Source: Dugong dugon
Taxonomy: Eukaryota; Chordata; Mammalia; Sirenia; Dugongidae
Direction of reading: 5' to 3'
Length of the DNA stretch: 64,000 nucleotides
NCBI GenBank assembly: GCA_030035585.1
Contig: CM057482.1
Location: 61,074,828-61,138,827 of the forward strand
In this document: positions 22,160 to 33,132 of the stretch, one piece after another
How the letters are laid out: each line of letters starts with the position of its first letter
How positions within the stretch are numbered: position 1 is the stretch's first letter
Translations under genes and position numbers: made by a program
The notes under the pieces: model-generated
What the model was told of the DNA's origin: nothing
Database searches by the model: none
The model's input: only the letters and a program-made list of their open reading frames with translations

Positions 22160-23113
22160 GTATAGAGGATAAACCTATGTCTGAAAAGGCAAGTAGACTC
22201 CCAGGAACAGGAAGCTGACGTTTTGTATGACCTTTCTCCTTTAGAAAGCAGGACCTCTCCCTCCTCCCCAGCCCAGCAACCCCAGCTGAGATCATGGACC
22301 TTAACTAAAGCTTTTTACAATAAAGTAGCTAAACTAGGGGTGATGCTAAGGGGAAAAAGTGGGATCAGGGAGGCTGGAGAATATTAGGGTGCTCTAAGGA
22401 TTTCCAGGTCAAATTCCTACCCGTGCTTCCCTTTTGGAAGTGCTGCAAGCACTGCATTCTCACCCCTTTCTTTTCTGGTTTTCTCCTTTGTAAGCAGCAT
22501 CTATGGGAATAAGGGCTCATAATCCCAGGGATCACTGAGCTAATTGACAAAATGCAAAAAGAAAGTAATTTTCTATGCATGTAGCATGATGTCCCCCTGA
22601 AAATGCATGCACTGGGCTGGCCATGGCTTGCCTGCTTCTCCTCCATCCAATTGATATTCCACTCACAGCCCAGCACACAGGAGAGCCAAGGCCAAACATA
22701 GATGATACACAAGAGAAACAGGCCAAGGGCAGGCTATTTTCCAAGGGGCAGATCCCGTGACCTTCTTATTGTTTTGGGATAGCAGGATAGCAGAAAGACA
22801 AGCAGGCCCTCAACAGTGTCTTTGAGAAACTAAGATCCAAGCTAACCAAGTTGCATGGCCCCCGGTAAAACTAGCACTCTCCTTGCTCCTTACCCAGCTT
22901 TGTTCTTTCATCCAGCAACAGTCAAAACGATCACACAGTTAGCGAGCCGGAAGGACATGCTAGGTCCTATGGAGTATAAGTGGCTGGGTGAAGTTGGGTC
23001 AGAGCTGGATGCTGCCCATAGGAATATGAAAGCCAAAAGTAAATAGAAGATTGTCTATGGGCATGCCCCCTTAACCAGACACAAGTACATCTTTCTTTTT
23101 TACAAGCCTTGCC
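22160..23113. other. Unassigned intergenic stretch
   Basis: No gene or named repeat is recognised. The 115-codon minus-strand ORF at 22365-22712 has no family-like sequence. Confidence 0.5.
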
Positions 23114-23121
23114 CTGATCAA

Positions 23122-23320
23122 TTTTGTTGTTGTGTGCCGTTGAGTCAATGTCAACTCACAGCAACCCTACAGGACAGAGTAGAACTGCCCCATAGGGTTT
23201 TCTAGGCTGTTATTTTACAGAAGCAGATTGCCAGGTCTTTCCTCCCATGGTGGGTTCGAGCAGCCGAACTTTCAGTTAGCAGACAAGCCCTTAACCGTTA
23301 CGCCGCCAGGGATCCTTTCT
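23122..23320 (-). repeat. AfroSINE, long type A (cluster member 1)
   Basis: Antisense copy from TTTTGTTGTTGTGTGCCGTT to TACGCCGCCAGGGATCC. It begins next to CTGATCAA (23114-23121) and ends next to CTGATCAACTTA near 23320, the shared cluster target. Confidence 0.92.
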
Positions 23321-23334
23321 GATCAACTTACCAA

Positions 23335-23493
23335 GCCAAAAACCAAACCTACTGCCATCAACTCGATTCTAACTCATAGTGACCCTATATGACAGACTAG
23401 AACTTGCCCTATAGAGTTTCCAAGGCTGTGAATCTTTACGGACGCAGACTGCCACATCTTCCTCCTGCAGTGCGGCTATTAGGTTTGAACTGC
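23335..23493 (-). repeat. AfroSINE, long type A, head missing (cluster member 2)
   Basis: Antisense copy from CCAAACCTACTGCCATCAAC to TTAGGTTTGAACTGC, where the next SINE takes over. The tRNA-like head is absent. Confidence 0.9.
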
Positions 23494-23653
23494 TTTCAAA
23501 AACGGTTGCCTTCAAGTTGATTCTGACTCATAGAGACCCTATAGGATAGAGTAGAACTGCCCCATACAGTTTCCAAGGAGTAGCTGGTGGATTTGAACTG
23601 CCAACCTTTTGGTTAGCAGCCGAGCTCTTAACCACTGCATCACTAGGGCTCCC
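23494..23653 (-). repeat. AfroSINE, short type A (cluster member 3)
   Basis: Antisense copy from TTTCAAAAACGGTTGCCTTC to CTGCATCACTAGGGCTCC, followed by CTGATCAACTTA at 23654-23665. It is inserted into or joined to the truncated member 2. Confidence 0.93.
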
Positions 23654-23821
23654 TGATCAACTTAGAGGTGCTTAGACACTAGTACTGGGTGCAAGAATAG
23701 GAGAAAGTTGACTAACATTTATTGACCATTCTTACGGGTCAGACATGGTGCTAAGGACTGGAATGTGTTTCATCAGTTGATCCCCACAACAGCCTCACAA
23801 CCTACTTAAGGAAACTGAGTG

Positions 23822-24238
23822 TCTGAGTTTCCTAGTGCTGCCATAACAAAAGGACAGAAATTTATTTTCTCACAGTTCTGGAGGCTAAAAGTCCAAATTC
23901 AGTTTATAAGCAGGCCATATGCTCTCTGTTGGCTCTAGGAGAAGATTCTACCTTGTCTCTATTAGTTTCCAGTAGCTCCAGGAGTTTCTTGGTGTTGATT
24001 GGCTTGCAGATGGGTCCTCCTGTATGTGACGTTGTTTCCATGTCTTTTATGAAACACCATTCAGAAGGGTTTAGGATTATGACCCACCCTACTCCAATAT
24101 GACTTTGTAAATTTAACTGATAACATCTGTTTAAAAAAAAAAAAAAAAAACTCTTTCCCCACACAATGTCACATTCACTGTTGCAGGGGTTAGGACTTCA
24201 ACATATCTTTTTGGGGGACACGATTCAATCCCATAAAA
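23822..24238 (-). mobile_element. MLT1/MaLR-like LTR, antisense
   Basis: Starts TGTCTGAGTTTCCTAGTGCT and carries CACAGTTCTGGAGGCTAAAA, GATTATGACCCACCCTACTC and the end GGGGGACACGATTCAATCC. An (A)n run lies at 24132-24150. Confidence 0.75.
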
Positions 24239-24264
24239 CTGATATAAAGATCCTAAAAATTTTC

Positions 24265-24897
24265 TGAGGTATTGATCAGAATAAAAGAAGCTGGGTTAGG
24301 GTCCAGGCTTAGAAATTCACTTTTTGCAGAAAACTTGTGGAACCAGAAAACTGAACCGTTTAGGGCAGTTTTGCCTGCCAAGAACAATATTGTTAGTTTG
24401 CTCCCGAGGAGACTGTATGTAACCTCTACATTTTCAGAAATGAATATCTTGCAACTACACTGTGACCACCCTGTGAAACCACTGCAGTCACTAAGCTAAA
24501 AACGAATGTTGTCAGGTTGTTCCTAAGGAAACCTCCCTCCTGTAAACCCTCTGGTCACTAGCAGTAACTAGTCAACAAAAACTCTTTAAACCTATCACTG
24601 AGTGGTAACTAAGTCAACAAAAACTCTTTTAACCTATCAACGTAAAGTCCCTCGATTCTGTTATCTCACCTTTGACAATGATGAATTAATGAATAATCAA
24701 TCAGAATTTTTCTTAACTTTACTTCCTTCTGTAACAGTATGTTAGAGATTCCCTGATTGCGATTCAGTGGATTCTGCTAGACTCTTGTGCCTGGTGCACA
24801 CTGGCAGGTCCCTCATTCTAATGATCGTCTTTGCCTTGGCTTAATAAAAATCTCTTTTGATTAAATTTAAGTCTGTGGACCTTTTCCCCTACCACAA
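24265..24897 (+). mobile_element. Solo retroviral LTR, probably class I ERV
   Basis: U3/R-like sequence leads to GGCTTAATAAAAATCTCTTT (a polyadenylation signal in typical ERV LTR context) and ends TTTCCCCTACCACAACA. A short internal direct repeat, AGTCAACAAAAACTCTTTAA, occurs at 24572 and 24612. The left boundary is approximate and no internal coding region accompanies it. Confidence 0.6.
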
Positions 24898-25144
24898 CAC
24901 TTAGTCGTAGAGAGTTTAAGAAACCTGACCAAAGTAACACAGCTAGTAAATAAATCATGGAGCTGGGAAGATTTGAACCCAAGTCTGATTGCCCCCCAAA
25001 ACAAGATCTGTTTCCATTAGTCACACCAAGACCTCCCATCCTTATGTTGAATGCCTGCTATATAGTTGATGCTGTGCAAGGAAATATACATATACACATA
25101 CAGACACACACACACGCATACACACATACACACATATTACAGTT

Positions 25145-25340
25145 TAAAGTTGCTGTCAAGTCATTTCTGACTCATGATGACCCCATGTCAGAGTAGAACT
25201 GTGCTCCATAGGGTTTTCTTTGTTGTTGTTTTAATTTTATTTTGTTTTTGTTGTTGTTGAGATTATACACAGCAAAACATACACCAATTCAACAGCTTCT
25301 ACCCGTACTATTCAGTGACATTGATTACATTCTGTGCTAG
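25145..25340 (-). repeat. Truncated AfroSINE next to an L1-like 3' end
   Basis: 25145-25224 is an antisense SINE tail (GTTGCTGTCAAGTCATTTCT...TGTGCTCCATAGGG) without its head. It is joined to an L1-like antisense 3' end at 25225-25340 (GAGATTATACACAGCAAAAC...ATTGATTACATTCTGTGC). A (CA)n run lies just left at 25091-25136. Confidence 0.75.
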
Positions 25341-25344
25341 CAAA

Positions 25345-25905
25345 CTTCTAAAACTGAGGCACTTGGCATAATAAAATGGCTAGCATGAGGTCTGAATGAA
25401 AACTCCACTTTGTTGCAGTCTCCTGCTTCTGCATTCCTGAGAACAGTAATCTTGACTTCTTCTCATTCATAGGCATATGGACTTGGGCCTCTGGCTGGAT
25501 GGAATCAGAAGACTGTGGCCCCCTATCAGTCATCTTGTTTAACTTGCCTGGCTTTTGCTCAAGATGACTCATGTCAAATAAGGGTGGGGGTCAGGAATGC
25601 AGTTTAGCAGCTCTTAGTAAATAAGGGCAAGGGTCAGAAATGTGTTGTAGGAGAACCAGTTTACTCAAGATGTTCTAGGAAGAAGTTGCTGATGATGTAC
25701 TCATCTGGTGACCATGTGACCATCATGTACTTCCCTTTCCCATCTTTACTACAAAAAGCACACCTCTCCCTCCATGCTTCAGAACACATGGTAGATTCCT
25801 TTCTGCCCTGGTTTCCCAATTCACAAATTGTATTACTCTCAATAAATCTCTTTGCTTTTACTTTAATAAAGTGAGCGTTCTTACGGCTTGGATATTTCTT
25901 GGTGT
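25345..25905 (+). repeat. 5' LTR of the ERV
   Basis: The portion from about 25570 is shared with the 3' LTR: GGTGGGGGTCAGGAATGCAG, GTGACCATCATGTACTTCCC, a TACTACAAAAAGC TATA-like box, CACCTCTCCCTCCATGC and CAATAAATCTCTTTGCTTTT (polyadenylation signal). The left 225 bp has no partner at the 3' side and is assigned by position only. Confidence 0.7.
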
Positions 25906-26033
25906 TAGATAAGTGAGACTCGAAGGCATATTATCTTTGGCTGTCCCCAGGACATCGTGTACTTTGGGGTCTTGGTCCCAATGGAGCCACTTGGGCTTAG
26001 CATTCTCCCTGTATTCCTGGGAGTCATCCCAGG

Positions 26034-26547
26034 TGTCATGGATTGAATTGTGTCCCCCCAAAATATGTGTCAACTTGGTTAGGCCATGATTCTCAGTATT
26101 GTGTGGTTGTCCTCCATTTGGTGATTGTAATTTTATGTTAAAGAGGATTTGGGTGAGATTGTAATGCTCTTGCTAAGGTCACATCCCTGATCCATTGTGA
26201 AGGGAATTTCCCTGGGTTGTGGCCTGTACCACCTTTTATGTTACAAGTGATAAAAGGAAAGAGAAGCAAGCAGAGAGTGGAGGGACCTCATACCATCAAC
26301 AAAGCAGTGCCGGAAGCAGAGCATGTCCTTTGGACCCAGGGTTCCTGCACAGAGGAACTCCTAGTCCAGGGGAAAACTGATGAGAAAGACCTTCCTCCAG
26401 AGCCGACAGAGAGAGAAAGCCTTCCCCTGGAGCTAATGCCCTGAATTTGGACTTGTAGCCTACTAGACTGTGAGAAAATAAATTTCTCTTTGTTAAAGCC
26501 ATCCATTTGTGGTATTTCTGTTATGTCAGCACTAGAAAACTAAGACA
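26034..26547 (+). mobile_element. MaLR-type solo LTR nested in the ERV leader
   Basis: A 514 bp element with TGTCATGG...CTAAGACA ends and a perfect CCAGG target duplication at 26029-26033 and 26548-26552. It carries GAATTGTGTCCCCCCAAAAT and, near the 3' end, GAAAATAAATTTCTCTTTG. Same family as 8772-9247 and 42530-43054. Confidence 0.92.
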
Positions 26548-26848
26548 CCAGGTATAAAGCCTCTCAAATCAAGCTCCTCTTCCTTGCACTGATGCTTTTT
26601 GAGATTTATTGTTGGCTTTCATACTTTCATTTTCAGTTTATGTTCTAAACGTTTTGACAAGTTCACTGCCAAATTAAGTTTGGTGAGGCTATTGACATGG
26701 TTCTCTCAAGTCTACTTCAGCTGATTTAGGGAGAATCCAGGTTTCAGCTCATAAAGTTTGAACTCATCTTTTCTTTCAAAGGTGTGCATTCAGGTCCCAG
26801 CGCACCATTAGGTTTTGGGTACAGAATAAGTCTCATAGCAAGTGCAGT

Positions 26849-27016
26849 TCACTGTTCTAGTAAGATGGTGGCATGGTCTTGCTAGAGACAGTTTAGAAAA
26901 TTCCATTTACTGTTCTATTCAGATGGTGGTATGCTCTTAGCAGAGACAGTTTAGAAAATCAATTCACTGTTCTAGCAAGATGGCAGCGTGCTCTTACTAG
27001 AGATAGTTTAGAAAGT
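26849..27016 (+). repeat. Three tandem 53-58 bp units in the ERV leader
   Basis: Units start near 26849, 26902 and 26960. Each runs from a TTCACTGTTCTAG-like start through AAGATGG(T/C)(G/A)GC to AGAGA(C/T)AGTTTAGAAA. They sit between the nested LTR and the gag remnant. Confidence 0.85.
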
Positions 27017-27096
27017 CAGTGGCCACTGTGGGGCTCTTTTGAGCTGGATAAGCTAGTTTTTCTGTGCACTAAATTAGAAAAGAAAGGCTCCTGAAT

Positions 27097-27807
27097 TTGG
27101 CAACCACTTGGACTGGTACTGAACAAGCCTCTAAAAGACGTCAACAAAGCAAAACAGCTTCTATGCAGAATAACATTTCTAAATTAACCAAACAACTAAA
27201 GGAAATGCAATGTCAGGCATCTGCCCCTACTTCTATTACCCCTATTCCTTCTGCCTCTCCACCTGCTGACTCTACTAATACCATTGCTGAACTCCCTTTT
27301 TACCCTATATAACCTACTAAAGAACTATTAGAGAAACCAGTTTCTGTTACAGTTCCTGAGATGCCTTTTAAGATAAGGTATCCAAAAGAAGCAAATAAAC
27401 CTCCCCAGGTTAACTTTGCCCCTTAGTATAAAGCAGGGCTTTGCGTAATTGTAAAGGACTTTCCTAATCCTCAAAAAGATCCCCAAAAGTTCACCCAGGA
27501 ATTTAGAATTTTAGTAGAAACTTATAAACCTGACCCATCAGATCTGTATCAATTAATAAATAAGTTCATAGGACCAGGGGAAGCTCAAAGGTGGATGGAG
27601 GAGACCAATTGGAAAAATTCAGAAAGCTGTTTTAACTATAAGACCCTATGTTCCCTGTATAGAATTTTTAGGCCAGACCAAAGCCATCATTCAATTACTC
27701 ATAGGGTCTATTCCAAAAGTTTTCCCCATAAAATAGACTGGGAAAAAGTTCAAGGATGTAAGCAAGAGAAAAGGATGAGAATGTTCAAAATTATAGGGAC
27801 CACTTGA
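27097..27807 (+). pseudogene. ERV gag remnant (matrix-to-capsid region), broken
   Basis: One reading frame spans about 236 codons with in-frame stops at 27310-27312 (TAA) and about 27424 (TAG). The first part is basic and then Pro/Ser/Thr-rich (ITPIPSASPPAD), like a gammaretroviral matrix-p12 region. The second contains a capsid-like stretch (DFPNPQKDPQKFTQEFRILV, then QRWMEETNW). Downstream nucleocapsid, protease and polymerase are not recognisable. This is old endogenous retroviral sequence and is not functional. A host gene is unlikely because of the stops and the LTR context. Confidence 0.72.
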
Positions 27808-29643
27808 GCCAATTTTTTACTGACACCGGGGCTTAAATCTGACAGAACTTGGGGCTGAAATAGCTTTCAACTCCATATTCCTAAACAGACTTCACCTTAA
27901 ATTGTTTGAAGCTAGTCAACCCGTTTGTGTTGTCTTTTCTTTCCTCTTCTTTGGGGAACTTTTATTTGGTGCTCATGGTTGTTAGAGGGTCTGAGATCCC
28001 TCCGTCTGAGACTCTGGCAAGTTAATGTTTTATCTAGAACCTGTTTTACTGTTGAATTAGATCAATCTTACCAAACAATTGCTGTATACATTTTAAGAAA
28101 CTGGGTTGTTTATGTTATTTAGTATTGTATAAGCCTGGTTTTTGAGCTGGCCTCACAGATTGGTGAATTTATGTAGTTTTCTGTCTCATTTTGTTCTGAG
28201 AGTTTGTCTCTGGTCTAGAGAGTAGTGTCAGAGTTACTGTCTTGTATCAGGTTGAAAGCCATGGCTGGCTGGTGTTTTTCATAGGTCTGTCTAAAATATC
28301 ACTTCTTTTCTCTTCCAAGAAAAACTGCTTTTTGGGTCTAGGTTTTTAGTAGCCACTTTGAGAATCTTTGATATAAATTGGTCTATTTGAAAAGTACACT
28401 GAAAAAAGGATGGATTTTTTTTTTTTTTTGATTGGTATAACAAGGCCTTAAAAAGGACAAACTATTCTAAATTTCTTCTGTAAAGAATCCTATAAAGCAT
28501 GCAAAAGATAGATCATGAAGATGTGATATTATCCTACCTCCGGACAGTATTATTAAATTAGATTACAATATCCCTTCAAAGAACTTACTCTGACAGATCT
28601 TATAAGTAAGGGCTTATATGAATTTAGCAGTCTTAATATTTCCAGGATTAATGAAAGTGAATTTGTTCTGACGAGATTTTTATGTTCTGTAGTATATCAA
28701 TCTTAAAAGCAAAACGTTTCTAAGTAACTTAAGCTAGATGTTATATGAAATGTGTTTTATTTAAGGAAAGGGGGTAATTTTGTCTTAAAGTGAAGCTAGT
28801 AGTTCCAGAAAGAGAAGAGGGAGGCATAGCGCAAAGCTAGTGGAAAAAAAATGGCCAGCCAGAATTGATAAGTTCATTTACAAAATTGCTAAAGAGCTTT
28901 GGTATTTACTGGATAGATAAAAGGTTGTGCTAAAGAGAAAGCAAAACTGATTATCAAGAGAATAGTAAAGAATGGTAAAAGGTAAAGAATTTGATTATCT
29001 TTTGTCTTTCACAATACTTAGGCCAACTGTTTCTGATCATGAGCCAAAAGATAGGGAGGGTGGGGCAGGATCAGGTTTCTTTGGCCTCAGTCTCTGAGGC
29101 CATGTAGCTCCAGGGAAACTTTTTAAGGACCCCTTCCAACTAGGTAAAGACCTTTCAAAGCAAAAATAAGTAAGAAAAATGCCATCTTACTATAGTTATC
29201 AGAAATTGGGTGGATCCCCATCATAAAATAACTGTAAACAAGTTCTCTTTATTGTAGAGGAATTCTGAGATGTCAAAAGATAGAAATCACAATGAGACAC
29301 ATCTGAAATGGCCTGGGGAAATATTTCCACCCCTAGACAGAGACTTAATGTTACATTCATATCAATGAATTCATTGGTTGAGCAGAGACTTTGTGATTTC
29401 CAAAACTAGTTGATAAACTCTTAAAGGACTAAAGTTAGATCAGGGAAAATATGGGGCATAGTAAGACTCTGAATGAAAATTTAGAATATTTAAACAAACT
29501 TTATTTCAACAGTAATTATGTTTTGTGGTATACAGGCTTAAAATAATTTCCAAGATCTTTAGGTAACTTACTAATATTAAATTGAGTTAATAGATAGTCA
29601 TTATAATTTAAGTTTATATATTGTTTTTTATGCCACTGAGAAA

Positions 29644-29721
<78 letters not shown>

Positions 29722-31941
29722 TCTGCTAATGAGTGTGTTCATTTCTGCCACTTAAAGGGTTAGACTATAAGAGATGTGCAACAAAGACAATGATTTAAAG
29801 GTTTATTAAAAGGGAATTTATTTGATATGTTTAAGGATTTTATCTGTCTGGCTAAAGTTTGATGGTTTAATTTATGAGATTTTTAAGAACTTTTTTTGAT
29901 GCTTTTGTTCTGTTTATTGAAATTTCAGGTTATATTTACATTCATAAAAATCTATATCTCTGAAGTTCATACCTGAAATACACTTGTTGGAAACCATTTC
30001 ATTATTATATAATGCTATTCTTTTATTATATAATGTTAAGTATACATTATGCATTTAAAAAATAAAAGCCGACTACTTAAAGGAATTACAAAGCCAAGGA
30101 TAATGTGTTCATCTTTACAATGAGATGCAAATTTTCTATGAGAGAAAAGATCTTCATTTGCAAAGAGTTGCATAAGATTATACTTAAAAATAACTGATGC
30201 TGGATGCTGACATTTAGGGCGTTGTAGAGCATAATACACTCAGAGATTTTTTTGAACCTTTATATTTTTATTGAGTTATGAATTGGGTAATTTTTTATTC
30301 CATTTAAAATTTGACCCTTTGGAGTTTAAAATAAGAATAACAAGCAAGTATTGATTTACACATTGGGTAGGATCAGCACTTGTTCTCTTTCCTATGCAAA
30401 ATGTCCTCTTACACTCATATCCTTTCAAGTTCAAGATGAAGCTGTACTTGCTTACAAATTCTTTTTTTTTTTTCTTCTTCTTCCCATGATTAGGGAGTTT
30501 ATTAGGAAAGTAACAGGTTACAATTCAGGATCAGGAATAACTCAGGATACAGTTCTTCAGTCAGGAAAGCTCCTCAGCCATGCCCGCAGGCAGGCCTCTC
30601 CCTGGGCCCTTGGGCCCCTTGGGCTGGCCTCTGCCCTGCTTGGGCAAGTGTTACAGAACTCGTTAGCTCTACCAATATTTAAGAACTTTTAATGTTAAAT
30701 AATACATAGAGCGAAGAATCGGGTTTCCTGCTATTAAAATAACAAAATTTTCTTTAATTACTGAGTTGAAGAATTAATTTATTCTCTGTGTCATCTGCCT
30801 CAAAAGCAAAGGTTCTCATTAGAATAAATTCCTGAGTCAAAATCCAAGCCTTGTGGCTTAAAAAAAAAAAAAAAAAAAAAAAAAGGCTAAGGCTTTTACC
30901 TTTAAGATCTTTGGTTAAATAACTTAAATATTGTTTCTGGGTGGCCTATGATAAACTCCTGACATCTTTGAAACTTCTTGGGAAGCCACAAAAGATTTCT
31001 TCTAGATTTATAAAAGGAAAAATTCTAAAAAATGGTTTATTTAAAGTTTTGCGCACGACATGAAATATGTAGTCAAATCAAGAGAAGTGCCTGATTTTCT
31101 TTGGGATTAAAAATTTATGTGTTAGTGTTTCCCCTTATGTTTTTGCCTGATATTAGACAAGAAGCACATACTATTATATCATAATTTTATTATTTTTTAA
31201 ACTCAGTCACTAGTTTATTTCTTTTGAATCTAGCATCATCAAAGTCAATGGTTTTAACTGGGGAATTCACATCATTTATTCATGGAGTTTTTAAAATTAT
31301 TATTCAGATACTTAGAGACTTAATAATCTTGGCATATTCTTGGTATATCCTGACAATATGGTATTCTGTCTCAAGATTATTATGTGTTATATCTGAAGCC
31401 CTTTGAAAATAAGGTTAGTCATTATGTTTAGAGATATTTTTGTCTAAACTTTTTAATTGACTTTATTTGGCTTTGCATTAATTTTGTAATCAATTCCCAT
31501 CAGGTCTTTCACTTTTAAGAAGTATTATTATTATAAGTTACTCATGGCCATATTAAACTTTGTTGTCTGAAGATAGGTTTTTACTTCACTGACTTGCTGA
31601 AAACCAAAATATTTCAACAAAAGATGGACTATATTGGTGTAAAAATGGTGTGAGGCAGCATCTGACCTCCTTTAACTTCACAAGGGAGAAGGAGAATCAA
31701 GATCAACAGACCAAGGCTGATTCCTATGAGGTGGTGGTCAGACATGCCTCCTCTCTCTGCCCTCTTTACCAATTCTGACACCAACCATCCCTCCCATGAC
31801 ACGCCCTACTTCTCTGCTGAGTTTCACAATTCATTGCAATGGCCACACGGAACTCAGAGACAATACTCACAGTTATGGGGTTTATTAGGGAAGTAACAGG
31901 TTACAACTCAGGTTCAGGACAGCCTCTTCACAATTGTGCCC
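27808..31941 (+). other. Decayed interior of the ERV region, AT-rich
   Basis: No coding domain is recognised in any frame. It holds a (TA)n tract at 29646-29718, an A homopolymer at 30861-30884, and two related fragments at about 30486-30560 and 31868-31925 that share TTTATTAGG(G/A)AAGTAACAGG and TTACAA(T/C)TCAGG(A/T)TCAGGA. The latter probably come from a second LTR family inserted twice. Part of this stretch may not be proviral. Confidence 0.5.
29646..29718. repeat. (TA)n microsatellite, about 73 bp
   Basis: An uninterrupted alternating TA tract within the ERV interior. Such tracts are length-unstable and can be shortened or lengthened in assembly. Confidence 0.97.
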
Positions 31942-32276
31942 ATATCATATAAGAGTGGGGGTCAGGAATGCAGTTTAGCAGTTCTTAAGTAAATAAGGGT
32001 GAGGATCAGGAATGTGATTGTAGGACAATGAGTTTATTGAAGATCTTCTAGGAAGAAGGTAGTTGCTGATGATGTACCCACCTTGTGGCCATGTGACCAT
32101 CATGTACTTCCCTTCCTCATTTTTACTATAAAAAACACACCTCTCCCTCCATGCCTTGGAGCACGTGGTAGAGTCCTCTCTGCATGTGTTCCACAATTCA
32201 TGAATTGTATTACCCTCAATAAATCTCTTTGCTTTTACTTTAACCGAGTAAGCATTCTTACTATTGGACAATTCTT
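31942..32276 (+). repeat. 3' LTR of the ERV (5'-shortened)
   Basis: Matches the 5' LTR over GTGGGGGTCAGGAATGCAGT, GTGACCATCATGTACTTCCC, TACTATAAAAAACACACCTC and CAATAAATCTCTTTGCTTTT. Its upstream part is replaced by unrelated repeat sequence at 31780-31940. Scattered differences show an old insertion. Confidence 0.82.
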
Positions 32277-32435
32277 TGAGTTGAGTAACCATTCTCACCC
32301 TCCTTTTCTGAGTTATTCCTCTCCCATTAACATAAACTCACTGCCCCCTAAGGTTCCTATCTCATCTTTTGAGTTGCTGTTGTCAATTTGATCCCATATA
32401 GACAGTTCTTAAAAGAGCATAATGCTCAAGGCAGA

Positions 32436-32581
32436 CATTTTTCTCCACAGGGTTTTCAATAGCTGATTTTTTGGAAGTAGATTACTAGGCCTTTCTTCTG
32501 AGGTGACTCTGAGTCGACTAAAACCATCAAACTTTTGGTTAACAGCCAAGCACATTAACCATTTGCACCATCCAGAGACTT
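32436..32581 (-). repeat. AfroSINE, type B, tail-truncated
   Basis: Antisense copy starting inside the element (CACAGGGTTTTCAATAGCTG) and running to TTTGCACCATCCAGAGACTT. Confidence 0.88.
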
Positions 32582-32609
32582 CAGTACACACATATACACA
32601 CAAGCATAT

Positions 32610-32805
32610 CTCCAAACACCCTAACAAGATAGACATTGTTATCTCAATTTCATAAATAAGGAAATCAAGGTTCAGAGAGGAGTTGGCACCTCACCCACAC
32701 TCACACAACTAGTAGACAGCAGAGCTAGGATTTGAATACAGTCAGTCCAGCAGAGTCAAGTGCCCAAACCCAAGCTCTGTTCACTATCCCCTACCTCCAA
32801 GAGTC
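32610..32805 (-). repeat. MIR
   Basis: Antisense MIR: CATTGTTATCTCAATTTCAT, AAGGTTCAGAGAGGAG, CACACAACTAGTAGACAGCA and CCCAAGCTCTGTTCACTA. Confidence 0.8.
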
Positions 32806-32976
32806 CCTGTCTCCAGTTGAGGCAGCCAGGAGGACTTATCGGCCTTCACTTTAGTGCTGGAGCTGGGAACAGATGGGACTGTGTTCTGTCCCCACTTTGA
32901 GTAGCTCAGTCATGTGATGCCCGTACCATACAACCACATCATCAGCATATTGTACCAAAAAAAGTTCCATTCAGGA

Positions 32977-33120
32977 CATTGGGTTGATTCCAAATCATAA
33001 TGACCCTATAGGACAGAGTAGAACTGCCCCATCAGGTTCCCAAGGAGCGGCTGGTAGATTCGAACTGCTGACCTTCTGATTAGCAGCTGTAGCTCTTAAC
33101 CACTGTACCACGAGGGCACC
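32977..33120 (-). repeat. AfroSINE, short type A (tandem pair, member 1)
   Basis: Antisense copy from TTGGGTTGATTCCAAATCAT to CTGTACCACGAGGGCACC. CCATTCAGG flanks it near 32967 and 33121. Confidence 0.92.
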
Positions 33121-33132
33121 CCATTCAGGCTA

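Larger units (their letters stand above)
23700..25030 (-). repeat. MIR split by about 1.07 kb of LTR sequence
   Basis: The antisense MIR pieces at about 23700-23821 (CATTTATTGACCATTCTTAC...TACTTAAGGAAACTGAG) and 24898-25030 (CTTAGTCGTAGAGAGTTTAA...TTTGAACCCAAGTCTGATTG) are continuous in the consensus. The intervening LTR elements are listed separately. Confidence 0.7.
25345..32276 (+). mobile_element. Decayed class I-like endogenous retrovirus (whole element)
   Basis: Order on the plus strand: 5' LTR (to about 25905), leader with a nested MaLR LTR and a triplicated 56 bp segment, gag remnant at 27097-27807, about 4 kb of AT-rich interior, and 3' LTR at about 31942-32276. The LTR pair shares long blocks. 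I recognise no intact pol or env, and stops occur in every frame, so it is a fossil provirus with no coding capacity. Class assignment rests on the gag text and LTR style and is an inference. Confidence 0.75.

Noticed and set aside
22365..22744. 115- and 70-codon minus-strand ORFs
   Set aside because: They overlap in different frames, show no family features, and have no promoter or splice evidence.
27097..27807. Two adjacent ORFs as a small host gene
   Set aside because: The frame continues through two stops, reads as retroviral gag, and is bounded by matching LTRs.
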